Source of the DNA: Pratylenchus scribneri
Lineage: Eukaryota; Nematoda; Chromadorea; Rhabditida; Pratylenchidae
Direction: 5' to 3'
Length of the DNA: 64,000 nt
NCBI GenBank assembly: GCA_030063045.1
Contig: JAQSEB010000037.1
Location: 1,612,001-1,676,000 of the forward strand
The stretch's first letter is position 1; each line of letters begins with the position of its first letter. Shown piece after piece: positions 1 to 13,082 of this stretch. The notes under the pieces were generated by a model. It was not told where the DNA came from and did not search any database. It saw only the letters and a list, made by a program, of their open reading frames with translations. The position numbers and the translations under genes are program-made.

Positions 1-2474
1 GGGATTGGAGGGGATTATGGGGTGGATGAGGGGAGGCCAACGGCGAAATTAAAAATATTGACATAAAATTGAAAAAATTTTTGAATTGCGAATTGGCCGG
101 CAGCCCAATTCCCAATTAAACTTGTAGGGGGAAATTGGTTATGGTCAATTAAATGGCCGGAAGGAAGTCGGGGGCTCAATTCCCCACAACCATTTGCAAT
201 TTATCATTTCCATTCCAACTTCCTTTAATTTCAAATAATAATTTGCAAAATTCATTTTCTTTACATATTTTTTTCAATTCAATTTACTTTGAATTTTATA
301 TGAATTCACCCGCATTTTTCAACGAAATTCTCGCCAAAAATTTTATTAAATTTGGGACCATCACTCTTCCTAATTCCCCCAATTTGCCATTTGGAATTTA
401 CCATCATCACCAATAATTCCCTCCCTTTTGGCCATATATATCAGGTTTTGCATAATTCTCTGCCAATTTGGCCAATTTTCAATCATTTTATCCAGCAAAT
501 TTTCTTCCCAATGGAAATGATTTTTAATAGTTACCATTTATTAATCGAATACTTCACTCATCTCATAAAGTAAATATTCCAATTCATTGGACTTCTTTAA
601 TCCTTTTTAACTAAGTATTTTAATATGTTTCTCATTTAATATACCGTAAAATACATAATTCCCTGCTGATCTCGACTTTGAGAATTCCATAGCTCCTAGC
701 AAGATGAATTTTATAAATTTATTTCCATTTTCATTTTCATACACCTTTTTAAAGCTAATCCGATATAATTTGTTCACAAATGTGAACAAATTAAGGAGTT
801 TTAGACTCCAAAGTTTCTCAATTTATGAGGGATTGAAAAAAATAATTCCCCTAGGGTTTTAAAAGAGCATTTAGGGTATATAAAATTAAATATGCATCAA
901 CAAAATATGCTTATTTTTCCGTTTAACCGAATTCCTATTTTTAATTTTTTATTTTATTCTTTGGCTTCATTTATTTTTTTGAATTGCTCATTAAAATCAG
1001 ATGCTTTTCCTTCCCTCCTCTCTCTTTTTTTTGCCACCCTCACTTCGAACGAAAACGGCAATTTCAAATGAAGGTGGCAATGCTTGCCAAAATGCCAGTG
1101 CCAATTATAGTCGGCCACTTTTAAATGTCTTCCATCAATTTTTGGCCAAAAGCCACAATTTTCCCTGCTTGTTTTTTATTTAATTTGCCTATTTTCTTAT
1201 CATTTAATTAAAAGGAAAAAATAAGGGCAAAAATCCCCAAGCAGGCAAATCCTCCAAAATAAATCCGCTTTATCGCCTTTCAATTTGTTCTTCACCCATT
1301 CCCTTCCATTTTGGCAAATTAATAAAATTTTCAAAAAATAATTTTATTTTAAAAATTTTAAAGAATAATTTTCGCATTTTATAATCAAATTTTGTTTTTT
1401 TTTAATTCATTTTATTTTATTTGCTTTTTGCATTTGCAAATTTTTAATTTCATTCTTGGAATATAATTTTGGCCACGGGCAGCGAATATTGCCGTGAATT
1501 CCATGTAAATTAATTGTGCCAGTCGGCCACCCTCCCACTCATTCAAATCAATGTGTGCACTTTGCACTGCTGAATTAATTGGCAAAATGTGGCCGAATGA
1601 ATTAATTGTGGCCAATTATTAGGATAAAAAGGTGGGGTACAGACAAATTTGCATGCACTTTTTTTTTAATAATATTTACCAATTAATTTATTCATTTAAT
1701 GTGCCACCGACCGAATGGCGGATTAGTTAATTAATTTAATTCCACCCTAAATCCGCAAATATTCAAATATTTTATCAACAATTCCGCTCCTTTTTCAATT
1801 TATTTTGCTAGTTACCAATTTAATCTTCTTCTTAAAAAGCAAATTTTATAAGCAAAACAAAATTTTAATCCCATCCAATTTTCATTTAATTAATTTTTTT
1901 TATTTATTTTCCATAGGAAAATATTTAAGTTACCCCCAAAAATATTTAATTTACCAAATTCTTTCGTATCGAAAAATATAATATTTTTGAGGCCACATAA
2001 CTTGGCCATAACTACTTAACTAGGTATTAGGGCTCAGGGCTAGGTTCAGGGCAGGTGGGATTTGAGGCTAAGGGCCAGGGATTAGGGATCTTAAAGAAGT
2101 TCTGATTTGGCAAAAAATGATTACTTTTCTGCACGAAAAATTTGGGTAAATTAATTCTTTTTTAGGGCAAATTAATAGACTCCCATTTTCCATCCTTCAA
2201 ATCAATTTTAATATTTAAATTAAATAATGCAATTTTCTTCCAAATCAATCAATCAAAAATCGATGATCAATTGATTAATCGTACATCAAACTCTAATCGA
2301 TATTAATTCCATATTCCATTATATTCCATCATTTTCTAATTTCCATCCAATCCCTTCTTTCAATGGCTTCATCCTAAATTTAGAAATGAAATTTATTCTG
2401 CAAAATTCATTGAAATTGCAATGAAATTCATTTAATTTCCCTCAAAATTTTGTGCCAAAAAATTGTAAAAATAT

Positions 2475-2697
2475 TGGTACTTATCGGTCGGTTATCCGAC
2501 CCCAGATTGTAATTTTTAATGAAATTGGTCCTCCTCCTTATGGGTGATTTGGATTAGAATTACGGATACATGAGATGTTGCCCAATCCCTAGATGACCCA
2601 AAACCCTATACCAAATGACCCATGGGGGTTACCGTAACCTTTCCCCAGTTGACACAAAAAAAGTGCGGGCACCGGGCGGATAACCGATATGTACCAA
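2475..2697. mobile_element. MITE-like element, copy 1 (TIR with GGTAC..ATCGGTTATCC)
   Basis: The left end reads TTGGTACTTATCGG followed by GGTTATCC, and the right end reads GGATAACCGATATGTACCAA, so the ends are inverted repeats. The interior contains ATTACGGATACATGAGATG. Related copies with the same ends and a matching interior lie at 15931-16108 and 24429-24630, both inside introns. There is no coding capacity. The structure fits a small non-autonomous DNA transposon; the superfamily is not determinable by eye. Confidence 0.6.
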
Positions 2698-2802
2698 AAT
2701 ATCAAAAAATAAACATTAAAATTAAAAAATACAAAATTGTGCTTTCTTTAAATACCGTAGTTTTTGATTCAAATTGAATTCATTTTCCAAGCCATGCGCA
2801 CA

Positions 2803-2828
2803 CCCCCTCCCCCCCCCCCCCCCCCCCC
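2803..2828. repeat. Poly-C tract
   Basis: A nearly pure C run of about 25 bases, unusual in this AT-rich context. It generates artefactual poly-glycine reading frames on the minus strand. Its length should be treated as approximate, since homopolymers are often mis-sized in assemblies. Confidence 0.8.
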
Positions 2829-4588
2829 AAACATTGACGACAAATTTTCCCTTGGCCAAAGTCAGGAGGGAGGGGGCAGCTGCAAATACGGCAAAGGCAA
2901 AAAGAAATATAAAATATATTTGAGGGGAAAATAAGGCCGAAGTTTCCAACCATTCCTCGCGCATTTCCCTCAATTTTGCCAATAAATTGGCCGCGCGAAT
3001 GAATAATGCCAATGCCCAAGGAAGAACGTGTGATTTTGTTAATGGTATTCTATCTAGAATATTTTTAGGCAAAATCCACTAATTTAAGGAAATATTAAAT
3101 ATTTATGACGAAAATCCACAAATTTAAATTAAAGAATTTATCGATAAAATCAGCTTAATAATTTGAGAGTTTTTAGGATTTCGAATGATCTTTTAATTTT
3201 GATAAATAGGCCAAAATTCGTGGAGTCAAACTGGCTTTAAAATTGGATTTATTCAAATATTTTATCTTCTCTAGATGATCCTTTCCTACTTTTTTCCAAT
3301 AACTAAATTGAAATGAAACAATCACATTTATGCCAATAAGCCTATTAATGTCTCATTTAATAAGGGTACAAAATATGCCTATTTGATGGGCCAATTCATT
3401 GCTTGTCGATGTATATCAGGGATTAGGGTTGACCCGTACTCGAACCCTTGACCCGAAAACCCGAATTTTTTCAACCCAATCCGAAAACTCAAAAATAAAA
3501 TTTCGTATAAATCCCGACCCGAAAATCCGACTCGAGACTCATCACAACCCGGTGATACCTTGGTGTCTGGGTCGAATATGGATGGAAGGATGCCAATCCC
3601 AAAAAGCGAGAAATTGAAAAAGTTTGAAGCAATGGGGATTATCCCCGCCGGCATAAATGCCCGTTCAATAAATAATCCGTGCAATGCCGAGACTGAGCGA
3701 ATTTGCACTTTTGCGGTTTTGTTCCATTCTCTTTTTGTGCCATTTTTGCAAAAATGCCGCAATTTTATTGGGGTCCAATCCAAATCCATCCATTTTTTAC
3801 GTAATCATCATAAACTCCATTCCCTATCCCTTTCCACCTGCATTCATTCATTCATTTGCATTCAAATCCACGCATTCACCACAATTTCCTTTGCCTTTTT
3901 CCATATTTAAATTTTAGCCTATTTTTGCTCTTTTTTTTTTAATAAATTCTTTTTCCGATTATTTCCATACATGGAATATGGAAATTCCATTGAATTTTTT
4001 TCTCCATTTACCTTATATACTTTGCCATATTTAAATTCTAAATTTTGGGTGTTAGCCGAAATTTGCCGATCCGAATTTTGGGGCCCAATACCCATCCCTC
4101 TGAGATCTAAAGGCTTTTAGCCAAAATCCTAAGAACCATTCACTGATCGATTAAAATCTTAAATTTGGCCCTAAATTTAATTCGGTTATTTTTATTTTTG
4201 TTATTGTTTTTGGTATGGACCGCAAAATTTCGGGGACGCGTGAAATAAAATTTTCATTACTTTGAATAATCTTTTATCTTTACCCTTTTCCACCATTGAC
4301 CAAATGCTCTCGTGCGTCCAATTGTTTTCTTTTTATGACGTCAATTTCCTTCCAATTCCAATAAAATTTGCTCCACACAAATGCCACAGCAACATTCCAT
4401 TCCCATTCCCACATTTTATTGAAAAAATATATGCAAATTTGCAAATAAATAAATAAATTGACAATATGCCGGAAATTAATTTTATAGGGAAAAATGGGGC
4501 ATTTCTTTGAATCCGTGGGCCAGAAAGATGCCTCCAAATGTCCAAATATGCATTCATTCATTACATTCAATCCTTTATTAAAATTAGG

Positions 4589-4653
4589 ATTGGTCAAAGT
4601 CGATTTTACAAAAGTACCGGTTTAAAACTTACGAACCCAACCCGACTTTTGAC
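4589..4653. repeat. Short hairpin element
   Basis: TTGGTCAAAGTCG on the left is matched by CGACTTTTGACCAA on the right, about 40 bases apart, giving a 13-base imperfect inverted repeat. There is no coding content. It could be a very short MITE remnant. Confidence 0.4.
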
Positions 4654-5174
4654 CAACTTTTAAAAAGTACAAAAAATAGGCCACATTTTCAACCAATTTA
4701 AGACCACATTTTAGGCCTATCCCCAACTTCGTCATTCTTCACTTCATTTTTTTCACTGCCAATTTCCCACATTCATTCGTCATTCCCACAATTTTCCGGT
4801 AACCGGCAAATTAATTGTGGCCATCTGGCCCATATGATTAATTATTATTATTAATTTATTTTTTGTATTTTTTCTTCCAATTTTTCTCTTCTACGTAATT
4901 TTGTCGCGCGCTCACAAATTCCCCCTCTTTCCAATAAACAACAAAAATTCACTCTTTGCGCGGGCATATTGCCCAGCAGATGTTGGCCAAAATGGCATAA
5001 TTGCCGTATAAAATATAAAATTGCAAATTGCAAAAATATTTTCCCATCCAAATTGCCAATTTTTGATGCACGCAATTGCCCTGGGGCAAGTCTCATTCGT
5101 ACTTTTAAATTGATGATTTGACCTAGAAAATATGTCCAAAAATTGCACTTTTCCCTTCAATTTTTCCTTTGTCT

Positions 5175-5725
5175 AAAATTTTTGATGTCAATGGGAATTT
5201 GGCTTTAAGCAAATTACAAATCCATCATCATTTTATTCTTCATCATTTTGGTCATTCTTTTTCATATTTATTTCATTTTTTACCTCTCCTAAAATCATCA
5301 AATCCCCCATACTCCTCAATATGGTTGTTGATCGCTTCGTTCATTTTTAATTTCATTTTAAATTTTCCGCATAAATATTTCAGGCAAAAAGCTCAAAAAA
5401 TTCACCCATTTTTCTATTTGATTTGAAAACCTTTTGACAGTAAAATTTTGATGTTAATGGGAATTTGGCCTCAAGCAAATCGCAAATCCCTCATCATTTT
5501 AGAATTTAGATTATTTATTATTCATCATTATTTGGTCATTCCTTTATCCTTTTCCATATTTATTCATTTTTTACTCTAATAAAATGGTCAATCCCACATA
5601 CTCCCTTCCCGCCATTATGGTCGTTGATAGCTTATTTTCTAATTCATTTAAATTTTAAGCGAATTTTCAGGTAAAAAAGCTCAAAGGATTCCCCCATTTC
5701 CCTTATTTTTTGACTTTGAAAAACC
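5175..5725. repeat. Tandem duplication of about 270 bp just upstream of the zinc-finger gene
   Basis: Two adjacent, diverged units (about 5175-5435 and 5443-5725) share the same order of words. Each starts with AATTTTTGATG or AATTTTGATGTTAATGGG, then GGGAATTTGGC, CATCATTTTGGTCATTC-like and GTTGATCGCTT or GTTGATAGCTT, and ends with TTTCAGGCAAAAAGCTCAA or TTTTCAGGTAAAAAAGCTCAA. Each unit ends with a plausible 3' splice site. The duplication may therefore have doubled a 5'-UTR exon or trans-splice acceptor of the downstream gene. Position relative to the gene is seen; the regulatory role is inference. Confidence 0.6.
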
Positions 5726-5748
5726 ATCAAAAAAATAGCCGCCCAAAA

Positions 5749-8700
5749 ATGAGTGGCAGCAGCCTAATGGATTTGTGTATGAAAGAATTTGCAATGCAAC
5801 AAAAATTGGGCATGGAATTTAATTTACAGCAACAACAACAAAATTTGATGCCATCTCCTTCACCATTTTCGCCATTCAATTTTGGGCCATATTCACCAAT
5901 AGCAGATATTCCCTCATCATCATCCGCTTCTTCATCATTTCTTCCTCCTCAACAATTCACAACACTCAATCAACAATCCAACAAAAATCATTCATCAATT
6001 CTCTTTGACAAGAAATCCTCATTTGTTCAGGTGACAAAAATCAGGGCTTGCAAATTTGGGTCCCGAAAAAATTATTTTTTCATAAATCGCTTACTGCTGC
6101 TGTTTACGAATATGTTGATGAGCAATAATTTGGCATTTATTTTTAATTCAAACTTTCCCGAATCCAACCGGAACAAACTTAGATTAAAACTTTCCGGAAT
6201 CCAACCGGAACAAACTTAGATTAAAACTTTCCGGAACAACCGGAACAAACTTAGATTAAAACTTTCCGGAATCCAACCGGAACAAACTTAGATTAAAACT
6301 TTCCGGAATCCAACCGGAACAAACTTAGATTAAAACTTTCCGGAACAACCGGAACAAACTTAGATTAAAACTTTCCGGAATCCAACCGGAACAAACTTAG
6401 ATTAAAACTTTCCGGAATCCAACCGGAACAAACTTAGATTAAAACTTTCCGGAACAACCGGAACAAACTTAGATTAAAACTTTCCGGAATCCAACCGGAA
6501 CAAACTTAGATTAAAACTTTCCGGAACAACCGGAACAAACTTAGATTAAAACTTTCCGGAAACCAACCGGAACAAACTTAGATTAAAACTTTCCGGAAAA
6601 AGGCGGAATTAAATCTAGTGAATTTTAATGGGAAAATGCCTTAAAATTGATATTTTACCAATTTAATAATATTTAAACTTCATCTCAAGGAATGTCCGCC
6701 ACCCACTCTTTTCGACCCATATGCAGCTTCAGTGGCCGCCAATTTTATGCAACATTTTTCCAAACCAAAATTTGACCCCCACCAATCACAAATGATGCCG
6801 CCCCAAATTTGGAATAATGGAATTGGAGGATGGCCAATGATGATGGGCGATGGGCCAATGACCAACAACAACATTCATTCTGCCTCGTTCCCTAATTCCG
6901 CATTTGGCTTCGGATTCCCGCAGGTGGGGAGAGAGAGGGAATGAAATAAAATTGAATCCTTTTTGGCATTATTCGCATTCATTTGATTAATTTAATTAAT
7001 TTTAAATATTTTTTATTAAATTTTAGGCTTCATTTTTTTGTCGTCTAATTTTTCTTTGATAAAGTAATTATTCTATTTTCTAAATTTTGAGACAAAATTA
7101 AACTACATTATACTTTGAATAAATAATTAAATTCTCCAAAAAAAAACATTGTTTTTTTTTTGGCTGTACGACAATTGGGGATCAGCAATTGGGGACGCGA
7201 CAATTGGGGACGACAATTAGGGACGACATTTGGGGATGCGACATTTGGGGACGACGATTGGGGACGATAATTGGGGATGCGACAATTGGGGATTGTTTTT
7301 TTTGAAAAAACAAAGGAAAAATTAGTGAAATTAAGCTAATAATAGATCATTCAATGCTTATCGATTTTGAAATTTGCTATCGGTTTCAAAATAAAATTCA
7401 AAAAAAAGTTGCCATTTTTATTTTCCTAGATATAAGCTAGGATTAAGTAGGTTTCCACAGCTTAGGATTTATGGTTAGGGATTAGATTAGAATAGGGTTA
7501 GGGTTTGAAGCAGAAAAAGAATTTTAAAGAAGTAAGAAGTGTCTTTTATGTATAATTTCGGCAAAAAATTTACGTTTTTATCCATAAAGAGACTTGTGAT
7601 TTTCAAATGTTTGTCGTGCAAAATTTTTTACATATTCAAGCAAAACCCATAGAGAAGCATTGAATGATCTATTATTAGCTTAATTTCACTAATTTTTCCT
7701 TTGTTTTTTCAAAAAAAAAAACAATCCCCAATTGTCGCATCCCCAATTATCGTCCCCAATCGTCGTCCCCAAATGTCGCATCCCCAAATGTCGTCCCTAA
7801 TTGTCGTCCCCAATTGTCGCGTCCCCAATTGCTGATCCCCAATTGTCGTAATGCGGTTTTTTTGAGTGAAAAAAGAGACAAAATAAACTCAAAAATTCCA
7901 ATTAAAAATATTAATTTTTAAATAAAATTAAAAATATTGTAGCTGCCCGATAGTCCATCCAATTGCTGTGCTTCGCTGAATTCGACGGGTTCCTGCGCTT
8001 CATTGGACAGTTTCGGCTCTTCATGTTTGCCATCTTCGCCCGACTCCTCCTCCAATTGCTCACTTCAAAATGGTGGCCCCCCATTCCCTTTGATTGGTGC
8101 CGCTAGTGCCTTTCGAAAATTGGCCTCCAATCAAAATCAAAATGGACTGATTTGTTGGCCATCAATGGAAAGTGCATCACCAACAATGATGGCTGCAGCT
8201 GCCAATGGGAATGGTCTACGGTTGGGCAGCAATATGGCCACAGATTTCAGCGAATTGTTGGCCACAAATACGAACAAAAGTGCACCACCACAAAAGGGCA
8301 TTCCACAAAGTGGAGGGGAACAAAAACAATCACAAATTTTGCGGCACGAAAATGAGATGGAGGAGGGCAAAAAGACAACGAAGGTGGGTACAAAATGCAC
8401 ATTTTTGCCCTTTGGGCATTTCTGGGAAAATTCAAATAAATTGTTCTTTTCATAATTTTAATTAAATTTTCATGGGAAACTGCTGCAAATTTGATAATTT
8501 CCATCATTTTTTACAAATTTAAAATTCAAAAATGGGCAAATTGAATTTTTCTTTTATTAAAATAAAATTAGACCAGATGCTAAAAATTTAATTTTCCTCA
8601 ATTTAACACATTTTTGGTAATTTTTTGCGTATTCCCAAAGGCCTTTTTTATTCACATTTTTCCATTACACACTTTTTTGGCCACACCGATAATATTTAAT

Positions 8701-11700
8701 AGGCCTTTTATTATTATTTTGGCATTGGCATCCATCCAAACAACCAAACAAAATGACAAAGCCATTAAATTCATCGTTCCTTTGCATCACATTTACAATT
8801 TTCCACCATTAATTTCAAAAAATAATGAATGGAATTTTAGGCCATACGCCATAATATATTCTACTTGTAATTGGTAGAATAAAATTTTAACAGAAATTTG
8901 TGGCCCCAGATAAAAATAATCCTTGGAGATCTAAAGCTTCAGCCCTAAATTTTATACTTTTTTTGGTAAAGGCCATAAATTTCGTTTTGGTTAGTCGCAA
9001 AATTCAGGCCGAAAATTTTTATTACAAAAATATAAATGGAAAAATTCAAAAAATTTTGGAATAAAATAAAAACAAAAAAAAACAAATTCATTTCAAATTC
9101 TCAAAATTTTTATGCGCATATTTTAGACCCCCACCCCTTGGATGGGCTCCACCATAACTGTGCAACATGCTCAACAATTTATGCACAAAAATTCGGTAAC
9201 CGCAAAGAAAAGACCATTGGCAAATGAGAAAAAACATCAACCAAAAAAATCGACTGTGGAATATTTTGGCCAGAAGAAGCCATCAATTTCGGTGCTGGAC
9301 AATGAAGAAGTGCCACCGAAGAAGATGAGCCGAAAATTGGGCACAACAATTTTTGTACCTTTGGAAATGTCAAAGGCCAAAAAGGGAATAATGGTGGCAC
9401 AAAAAGAATCAAAAAATGTGGACAATTCATTGGGACAACCACCAACATTGGTCCCAGCAATGGAATTGGCGGAAATGGGGAAAAATGGGGCAAATGAGAC
9501 GGTGGCAAAGGTGGATGGTGAATTGGAAAATGGCGACAAATGCATGAAACCATTTTGTGAACAACAACAAGAAGAAACCCCATCGCTTGAAGTGAGTTTA
9601 GAGGAAAAATGAATTCAAAAAATTCTCGAAAAAATTGGCAGAAAAATTCAAAAATTACCGTTTTTCCTCTATTAGTGGCCCCGGGACTAATATTTTTCAA
9701 TGACCTTCCAAAAGGACTATTATTAGAGGAGCTTCTACTTCTACTAGATGGGTTGGCCATTAATGGAAGAAATACGGTATCAAAAAGTACATTAATTTAA
9801 TTTGGAAATAGGCAAAATTATATTTAAATTTTTTAATTCTTAATTCATTTTTCTTATCTTTAATAATTAATTATCAATCTAATTTGAATTATAAATGAAT
9901 ATATTTAGTTAATTAATATTTTCTGAAGGTGAATTTGGGTCGATTGAAATGTGAATTCATTGAATTGGAAGAGGCAAAATTGTTACAACAAAATGGCCAA
10001 AACAATGCGGAGAATGAAGCGGCAATGGATGCCTCATTTTTGTTGGCCGATTCGCCGCCAATATTGACATTGGAAAAAGAAAATGGAGGAGAAAAAAGGG
10101 CAAAAAAGGAAGGCGGAAAAAAGCAAAAAGGAATGGCAAATCTGAATGAGAAGAAAACAATAAGCAAATTGAAGAAGAGGACTATAAAAAAATTGACAAA
10201 AATTGACGAACAACGAATTGATGAATTGAATGAGAAAATTAAGGAGAAAATGAAGGATGAAAATGCCATGAAAAATGAGGAAATTGGAGTGAAAAATGAT
10301 GGCGGAGAAGAGGCAGAAAAGAAAATGAAGGAGGTGGGTGAATTTGAATTACCATATTTTTTACCCCAAGGAAATATTTTTCAACCTCCAAAAAATGGAA
10401 AAAAAATTAGAGGTCAAATTCCTTAATTTGTACACAAAACAGATTAGAGCGGATTTTGTAGAGTCTTTGTGGGAACTAAATAGTCATCAAATTGAAGATG
10501 AAGAATTTAAAGTGGGAATAATAAGGTAATTAAGCTTGGTTGAATTAATCATTCTCATTGAGATGAGCTGGGTTTTGAGACAACAACACAATTTGATTTT
10601 TGGCTAAAAATTATAATTTTTTATTATATTTTTTCAAAAAAATCTCAGTTCATTAACCATTCTATTAATTAAGAATTTTATATTTTTAGCCGTTTAAATT
10701 GGAGGATTTGGAATCATCGTCGTCCTCGTCAATTTGCCCATTTGTTGGATTGGATGATGAACAACAAAATGAATCGGAAAGGAAGTCCGAGAACTGCGAA
10801 AAAATGGAAGAAAATGAGATGGAAGAGGAGGTGGAAGATGAAGAAGAAGAAGGAATAGTTGAGGATGAAGAGGAAGAAGAAAAGGAGAGGAAAGTGGCAT
10901 GCCGATGGACAAATTGCAAGGAAAAATTCGAGGATGACGATCAGCTTTACGACCATATGACAACGGTAATTAATAGTGGAGGAATATGGTAATGGGGAGA
11001 AATGTGGACAATTTTATTCATTTTACTTTCCAGAATCCAACCGGAACAAATTCAGATTAAAACTTTCCGGAACAACCGGAACAAACTTAGATTAAAACTT
11101 TCCGGAACAACCGGAACAAACTTAGATTAAAACTTTCCGGAACAACCGGAACAAACTTAGATTAAAACTTTCCGGAACAACCGGAACAAACTTAGATTAA
11201 AACTTTCCGGAATCCAACCGGAACAAACTCAGATTAAAACTTTCCGGAATCCAACCGGAACAAACTTATTAGATTAAAACTTTCCGGAATCCAACCGGAA
11301 CAAACTTAGATTAAAACTTTCCGGAATCCAACCGGAACAAACTCAGATTAAAACTTTCCGGAATCCAACCGGAACAAACTTAGATTAAAACTTTCAACCC
11401 TTATAATTATATCATCTTTTCAGGCACACGTTGAATTGTTGAAAAAATGGGTACTAGCCGAACAGCGAGAATTGGAACAACAAAGAAAAGCGGGACTGAA
11501 AAGGCGAAGGAGCAGTGGAGGAGGAGGAAATGGGACAACATCGACGGCGAAGGAACGATTTCGATGCAGATGGCGAAAATGTGAACAATTCCCAAGGAGG
11601 GGCGATGCCCAAAAGAAGGTAGGGGAATTTGAGAATCGAAAAATAGTTAAATAGACGAAATTATTTAGTACAAAATGGGCCGATTTTTAATGAATTTTTT

Positions 11701-13082
11701 TCTTTAAAATAAGCGGATTTATTCCTTATTTTTAAACGACATTTTTAGTTGGATTGGCTTCTGAAGCATTTGGTGATTCGGCATGCGCCCAAAGCTCGAC
11801 CCTATTGTTGCATTTTTGCCGGATGCCCCCTTCGATTCCCAAAATTGGAAACATTGCGCGACCATCTTCGAACGGCCCACGATGACACCAATGGAAAGGG
11901 CAATGGCCGAAAAAGTGGTGGAACGGCAAATGGAGGAGGCGAAGATGGCAGAACAAAAATAAATTGCTTGGAATTTCGGCCACGCGTCCATTTGCCAATT
12001 GGTGAATTCACAATAAAATAAATTGGGAATAAAATTGATGGAAAATGGGAATATTTAGAAAATGAATAATTTAATCAAGGATTAATTAATTTTATTAATT
12101 AAATAAATAAAAATGTCATTTTTAATTAATTTTTCAGTCCGTGATTGCATCGATGCCCGTACCGGAGAATGGATTCGAAGTCGACTGAACGGAGAAGAAT
12201 TTGCTGCATTCAGCGATGAACCAAAACCACTGGATGAGAATTTGAATGGAAAGAACAAAATGGAACGGGCAAAATCCAGAAAAATGGGTAATCGAATCAG
12301 TTCACAACAAAACGGCGAATTGAAACTATGCAAAACTATGGAAATTGGAGATGGACGGATTTTGGGCATAAAGGTGGGAAAATTGGACCATTTTTATGGA
12401 TATATATTTATGAACAGATTATATTGACTTCCCAAGGGTAAGCTACAAGTAGAAATCTCTCTTTTGCTTTTTTAGGACTGAATTTTGAGAGAAATGCTCA
12501 AAATTTGCATATGTGAAAAATGAAATATAATAGATTTATTTATCCTAAATCTAGGGCTAAAGTTGTTTGGGGCGAGAGTTGGGCTTAGGCTATCGTTCTG
12601 GGCCTTCGCCGGAGGCCTAATAATAAGCCTCCAGTGTCCCAGGGACAAGAGGAAACTCAACTTTAAATTTGTTAATTGTGCGGGAAATATTATAAAAAAG
12701 GAGTGGGAAAAAGGAATGTTAATGCAGATTGGGGCAATATTTGATTGATAGGGTAAAAAGGGGTGATTAAGCAAAAAAGTTGGGGTACAGTAGGACGAAT
12801 AGGAAAGTCCCTTATTAGGCAATGTTGGCACTGACAATATAATAATTGTGGATAATTTTGTTAAATTGCCACAGGAAGAATAGGGGAAAATCCAAAGAAA
12901 ATTGAGGATTCCATTTTATTCATAAGTCATAACAATAAATTAATAAAATATTTTAATATTTTTTATTATTTTAGGCCGAATCCAATGACAATGAGGATCA
13001 TTTGCTGTCTTCCCAAATGTCCTTGCATGACACCGTCAACCATCTCAAAGGAATTTTCCAAAAAATGTCAATGAGGCGATGA
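5749..13082 (+). CDS. C2H2 zinc-finger protein, three C-x4-C fingers (copy A, intact)
   Basis: Ten exons join without a phase error: 5749-6030, 6690-6923, 7943-8383, 9127-9591, 9929-10333, 10690-10965, 11424-11618, 11749-12001, 12138-12373, 12975-13082 (964 aa). An in-frame ATG at 5710 would add 13 residues. Residues 1-600 are Gln/Ser/Pro-rich, then Lys/Glu-rich and probably disordered. An acidic stretch (about 640-675) precedes finger 1 (CRWTNC...H..H, about 680-703, split by an intron). A basic linker leads to fingers 2 (CRWRKC...H, about 746-778) and 3 (CIFAGC...H, about 785-808). The C-W-x2-C spacing is typical of GLI/ZIC and AEBP2/Jing-type fingers. A nuclear DNA- or chromatin-binding role is inferred from family, and I do not assign an orthologue. 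Two introns carry the same 35/37-bp minisatellite and one carries a fold-back element. A pseudogene copy lies at 32302-38438. Confidence 0.85.
6147..6600. repeat. 35/37-bp minisatellite, intron 1 of zinc-finger copy A
   Basis: About twelve units of TTAGATTAAAACTTTCCGGA followed by either ATCCAACCGG or ACAACCGG and AACAAAC. The two unit types differ by 2 bp and alternate irregularly. The array lies wholly inside intron 1. The same family occurs in intron 6 of this gene and in both corresponding introns of the pseudogene copy. Confidence 0.9.
7167..7850. mobile_element. Fold-back element with CGACAATTGGGG repeats, in intron 2 of copy A
   Basis: The first about 195 bases (7167-7361) are the near-perfect reverse complement of the last (7656-7850). 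The outer part of each arm is a string of short variants of CGACAATTGGGGA. The inner part carries TTAAGCTAATAATAGATC and its complement. The spacer is about 295 bp with no coding capacity. The pseudogene copy lacks this block at the matching intron position (near 33280), so it was gained in copy A, or lost from copy B, after duplication. Confidence 0.9.
11030..11398. repeat. 35/37-bp minisatellite, intron 6 of zinc-finger copy A
   Basis: About ten units of the same TTAGATTAAAACTTTCCGGA family found in intron 1. It ends about 25 bp before the acceptor of the exon at 11424. Unit variants differ from those in the pseudogene's matching intron (36507-36910), where the AAACCAACCGG variant dominates. 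Confidence 0.9.

Larger units (their letters stand above)
1..5160. other. Gene-free AT-rich flank upstream of the zinc-finger gene
   Basis: No reading frame here resembles a known protein or shows a consistent exon chain. The ORFs are short, low in complexity and overlap on both strands. Recognisable contents are a small inverted-repeat element (2475-2697), a C homopolymer tract near 2803-2828 and a short hairpin (about 4589-4653). Near 3407-3560 a short motif around CCCGAAAA recurs. This stretch may include distal regulatory sequence of the gene starting at 5749, but nothing in it identifies a specific site. Confidence 0.6.

Noticed and set aside
2020..2100. Telomere-like TTAGGG words (also near 7480 and 43080)
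   Set aside because: Scattered and irregular; no regular TTAGGC or TTAGGG array as expected for a nematode telomere.
2722..3072. Poly-glycine ORFs on the minus strand
   Set aside because: They come from reading through the poly-C tract and have no exon context or similarity.
3379..3917. Overlapping ORFs of 116-136 codons
   Set aside because: Low complexity, open on both strands, without conserved motifs or coherent splice structure.
9179..9760. 193-codon minus-strand ORF
   Set aside because: It is the antisense shadow of zinc-finger exon 4, whose phase-consistent splicing supports the plus strand.
10686..10963. Ser-rich minus-strand ORFs
   Set aside because: Antisense to the acidic Glu-rich exon 6 of the zinc-finger gene; the same shadow appears in the pseudogene copy.
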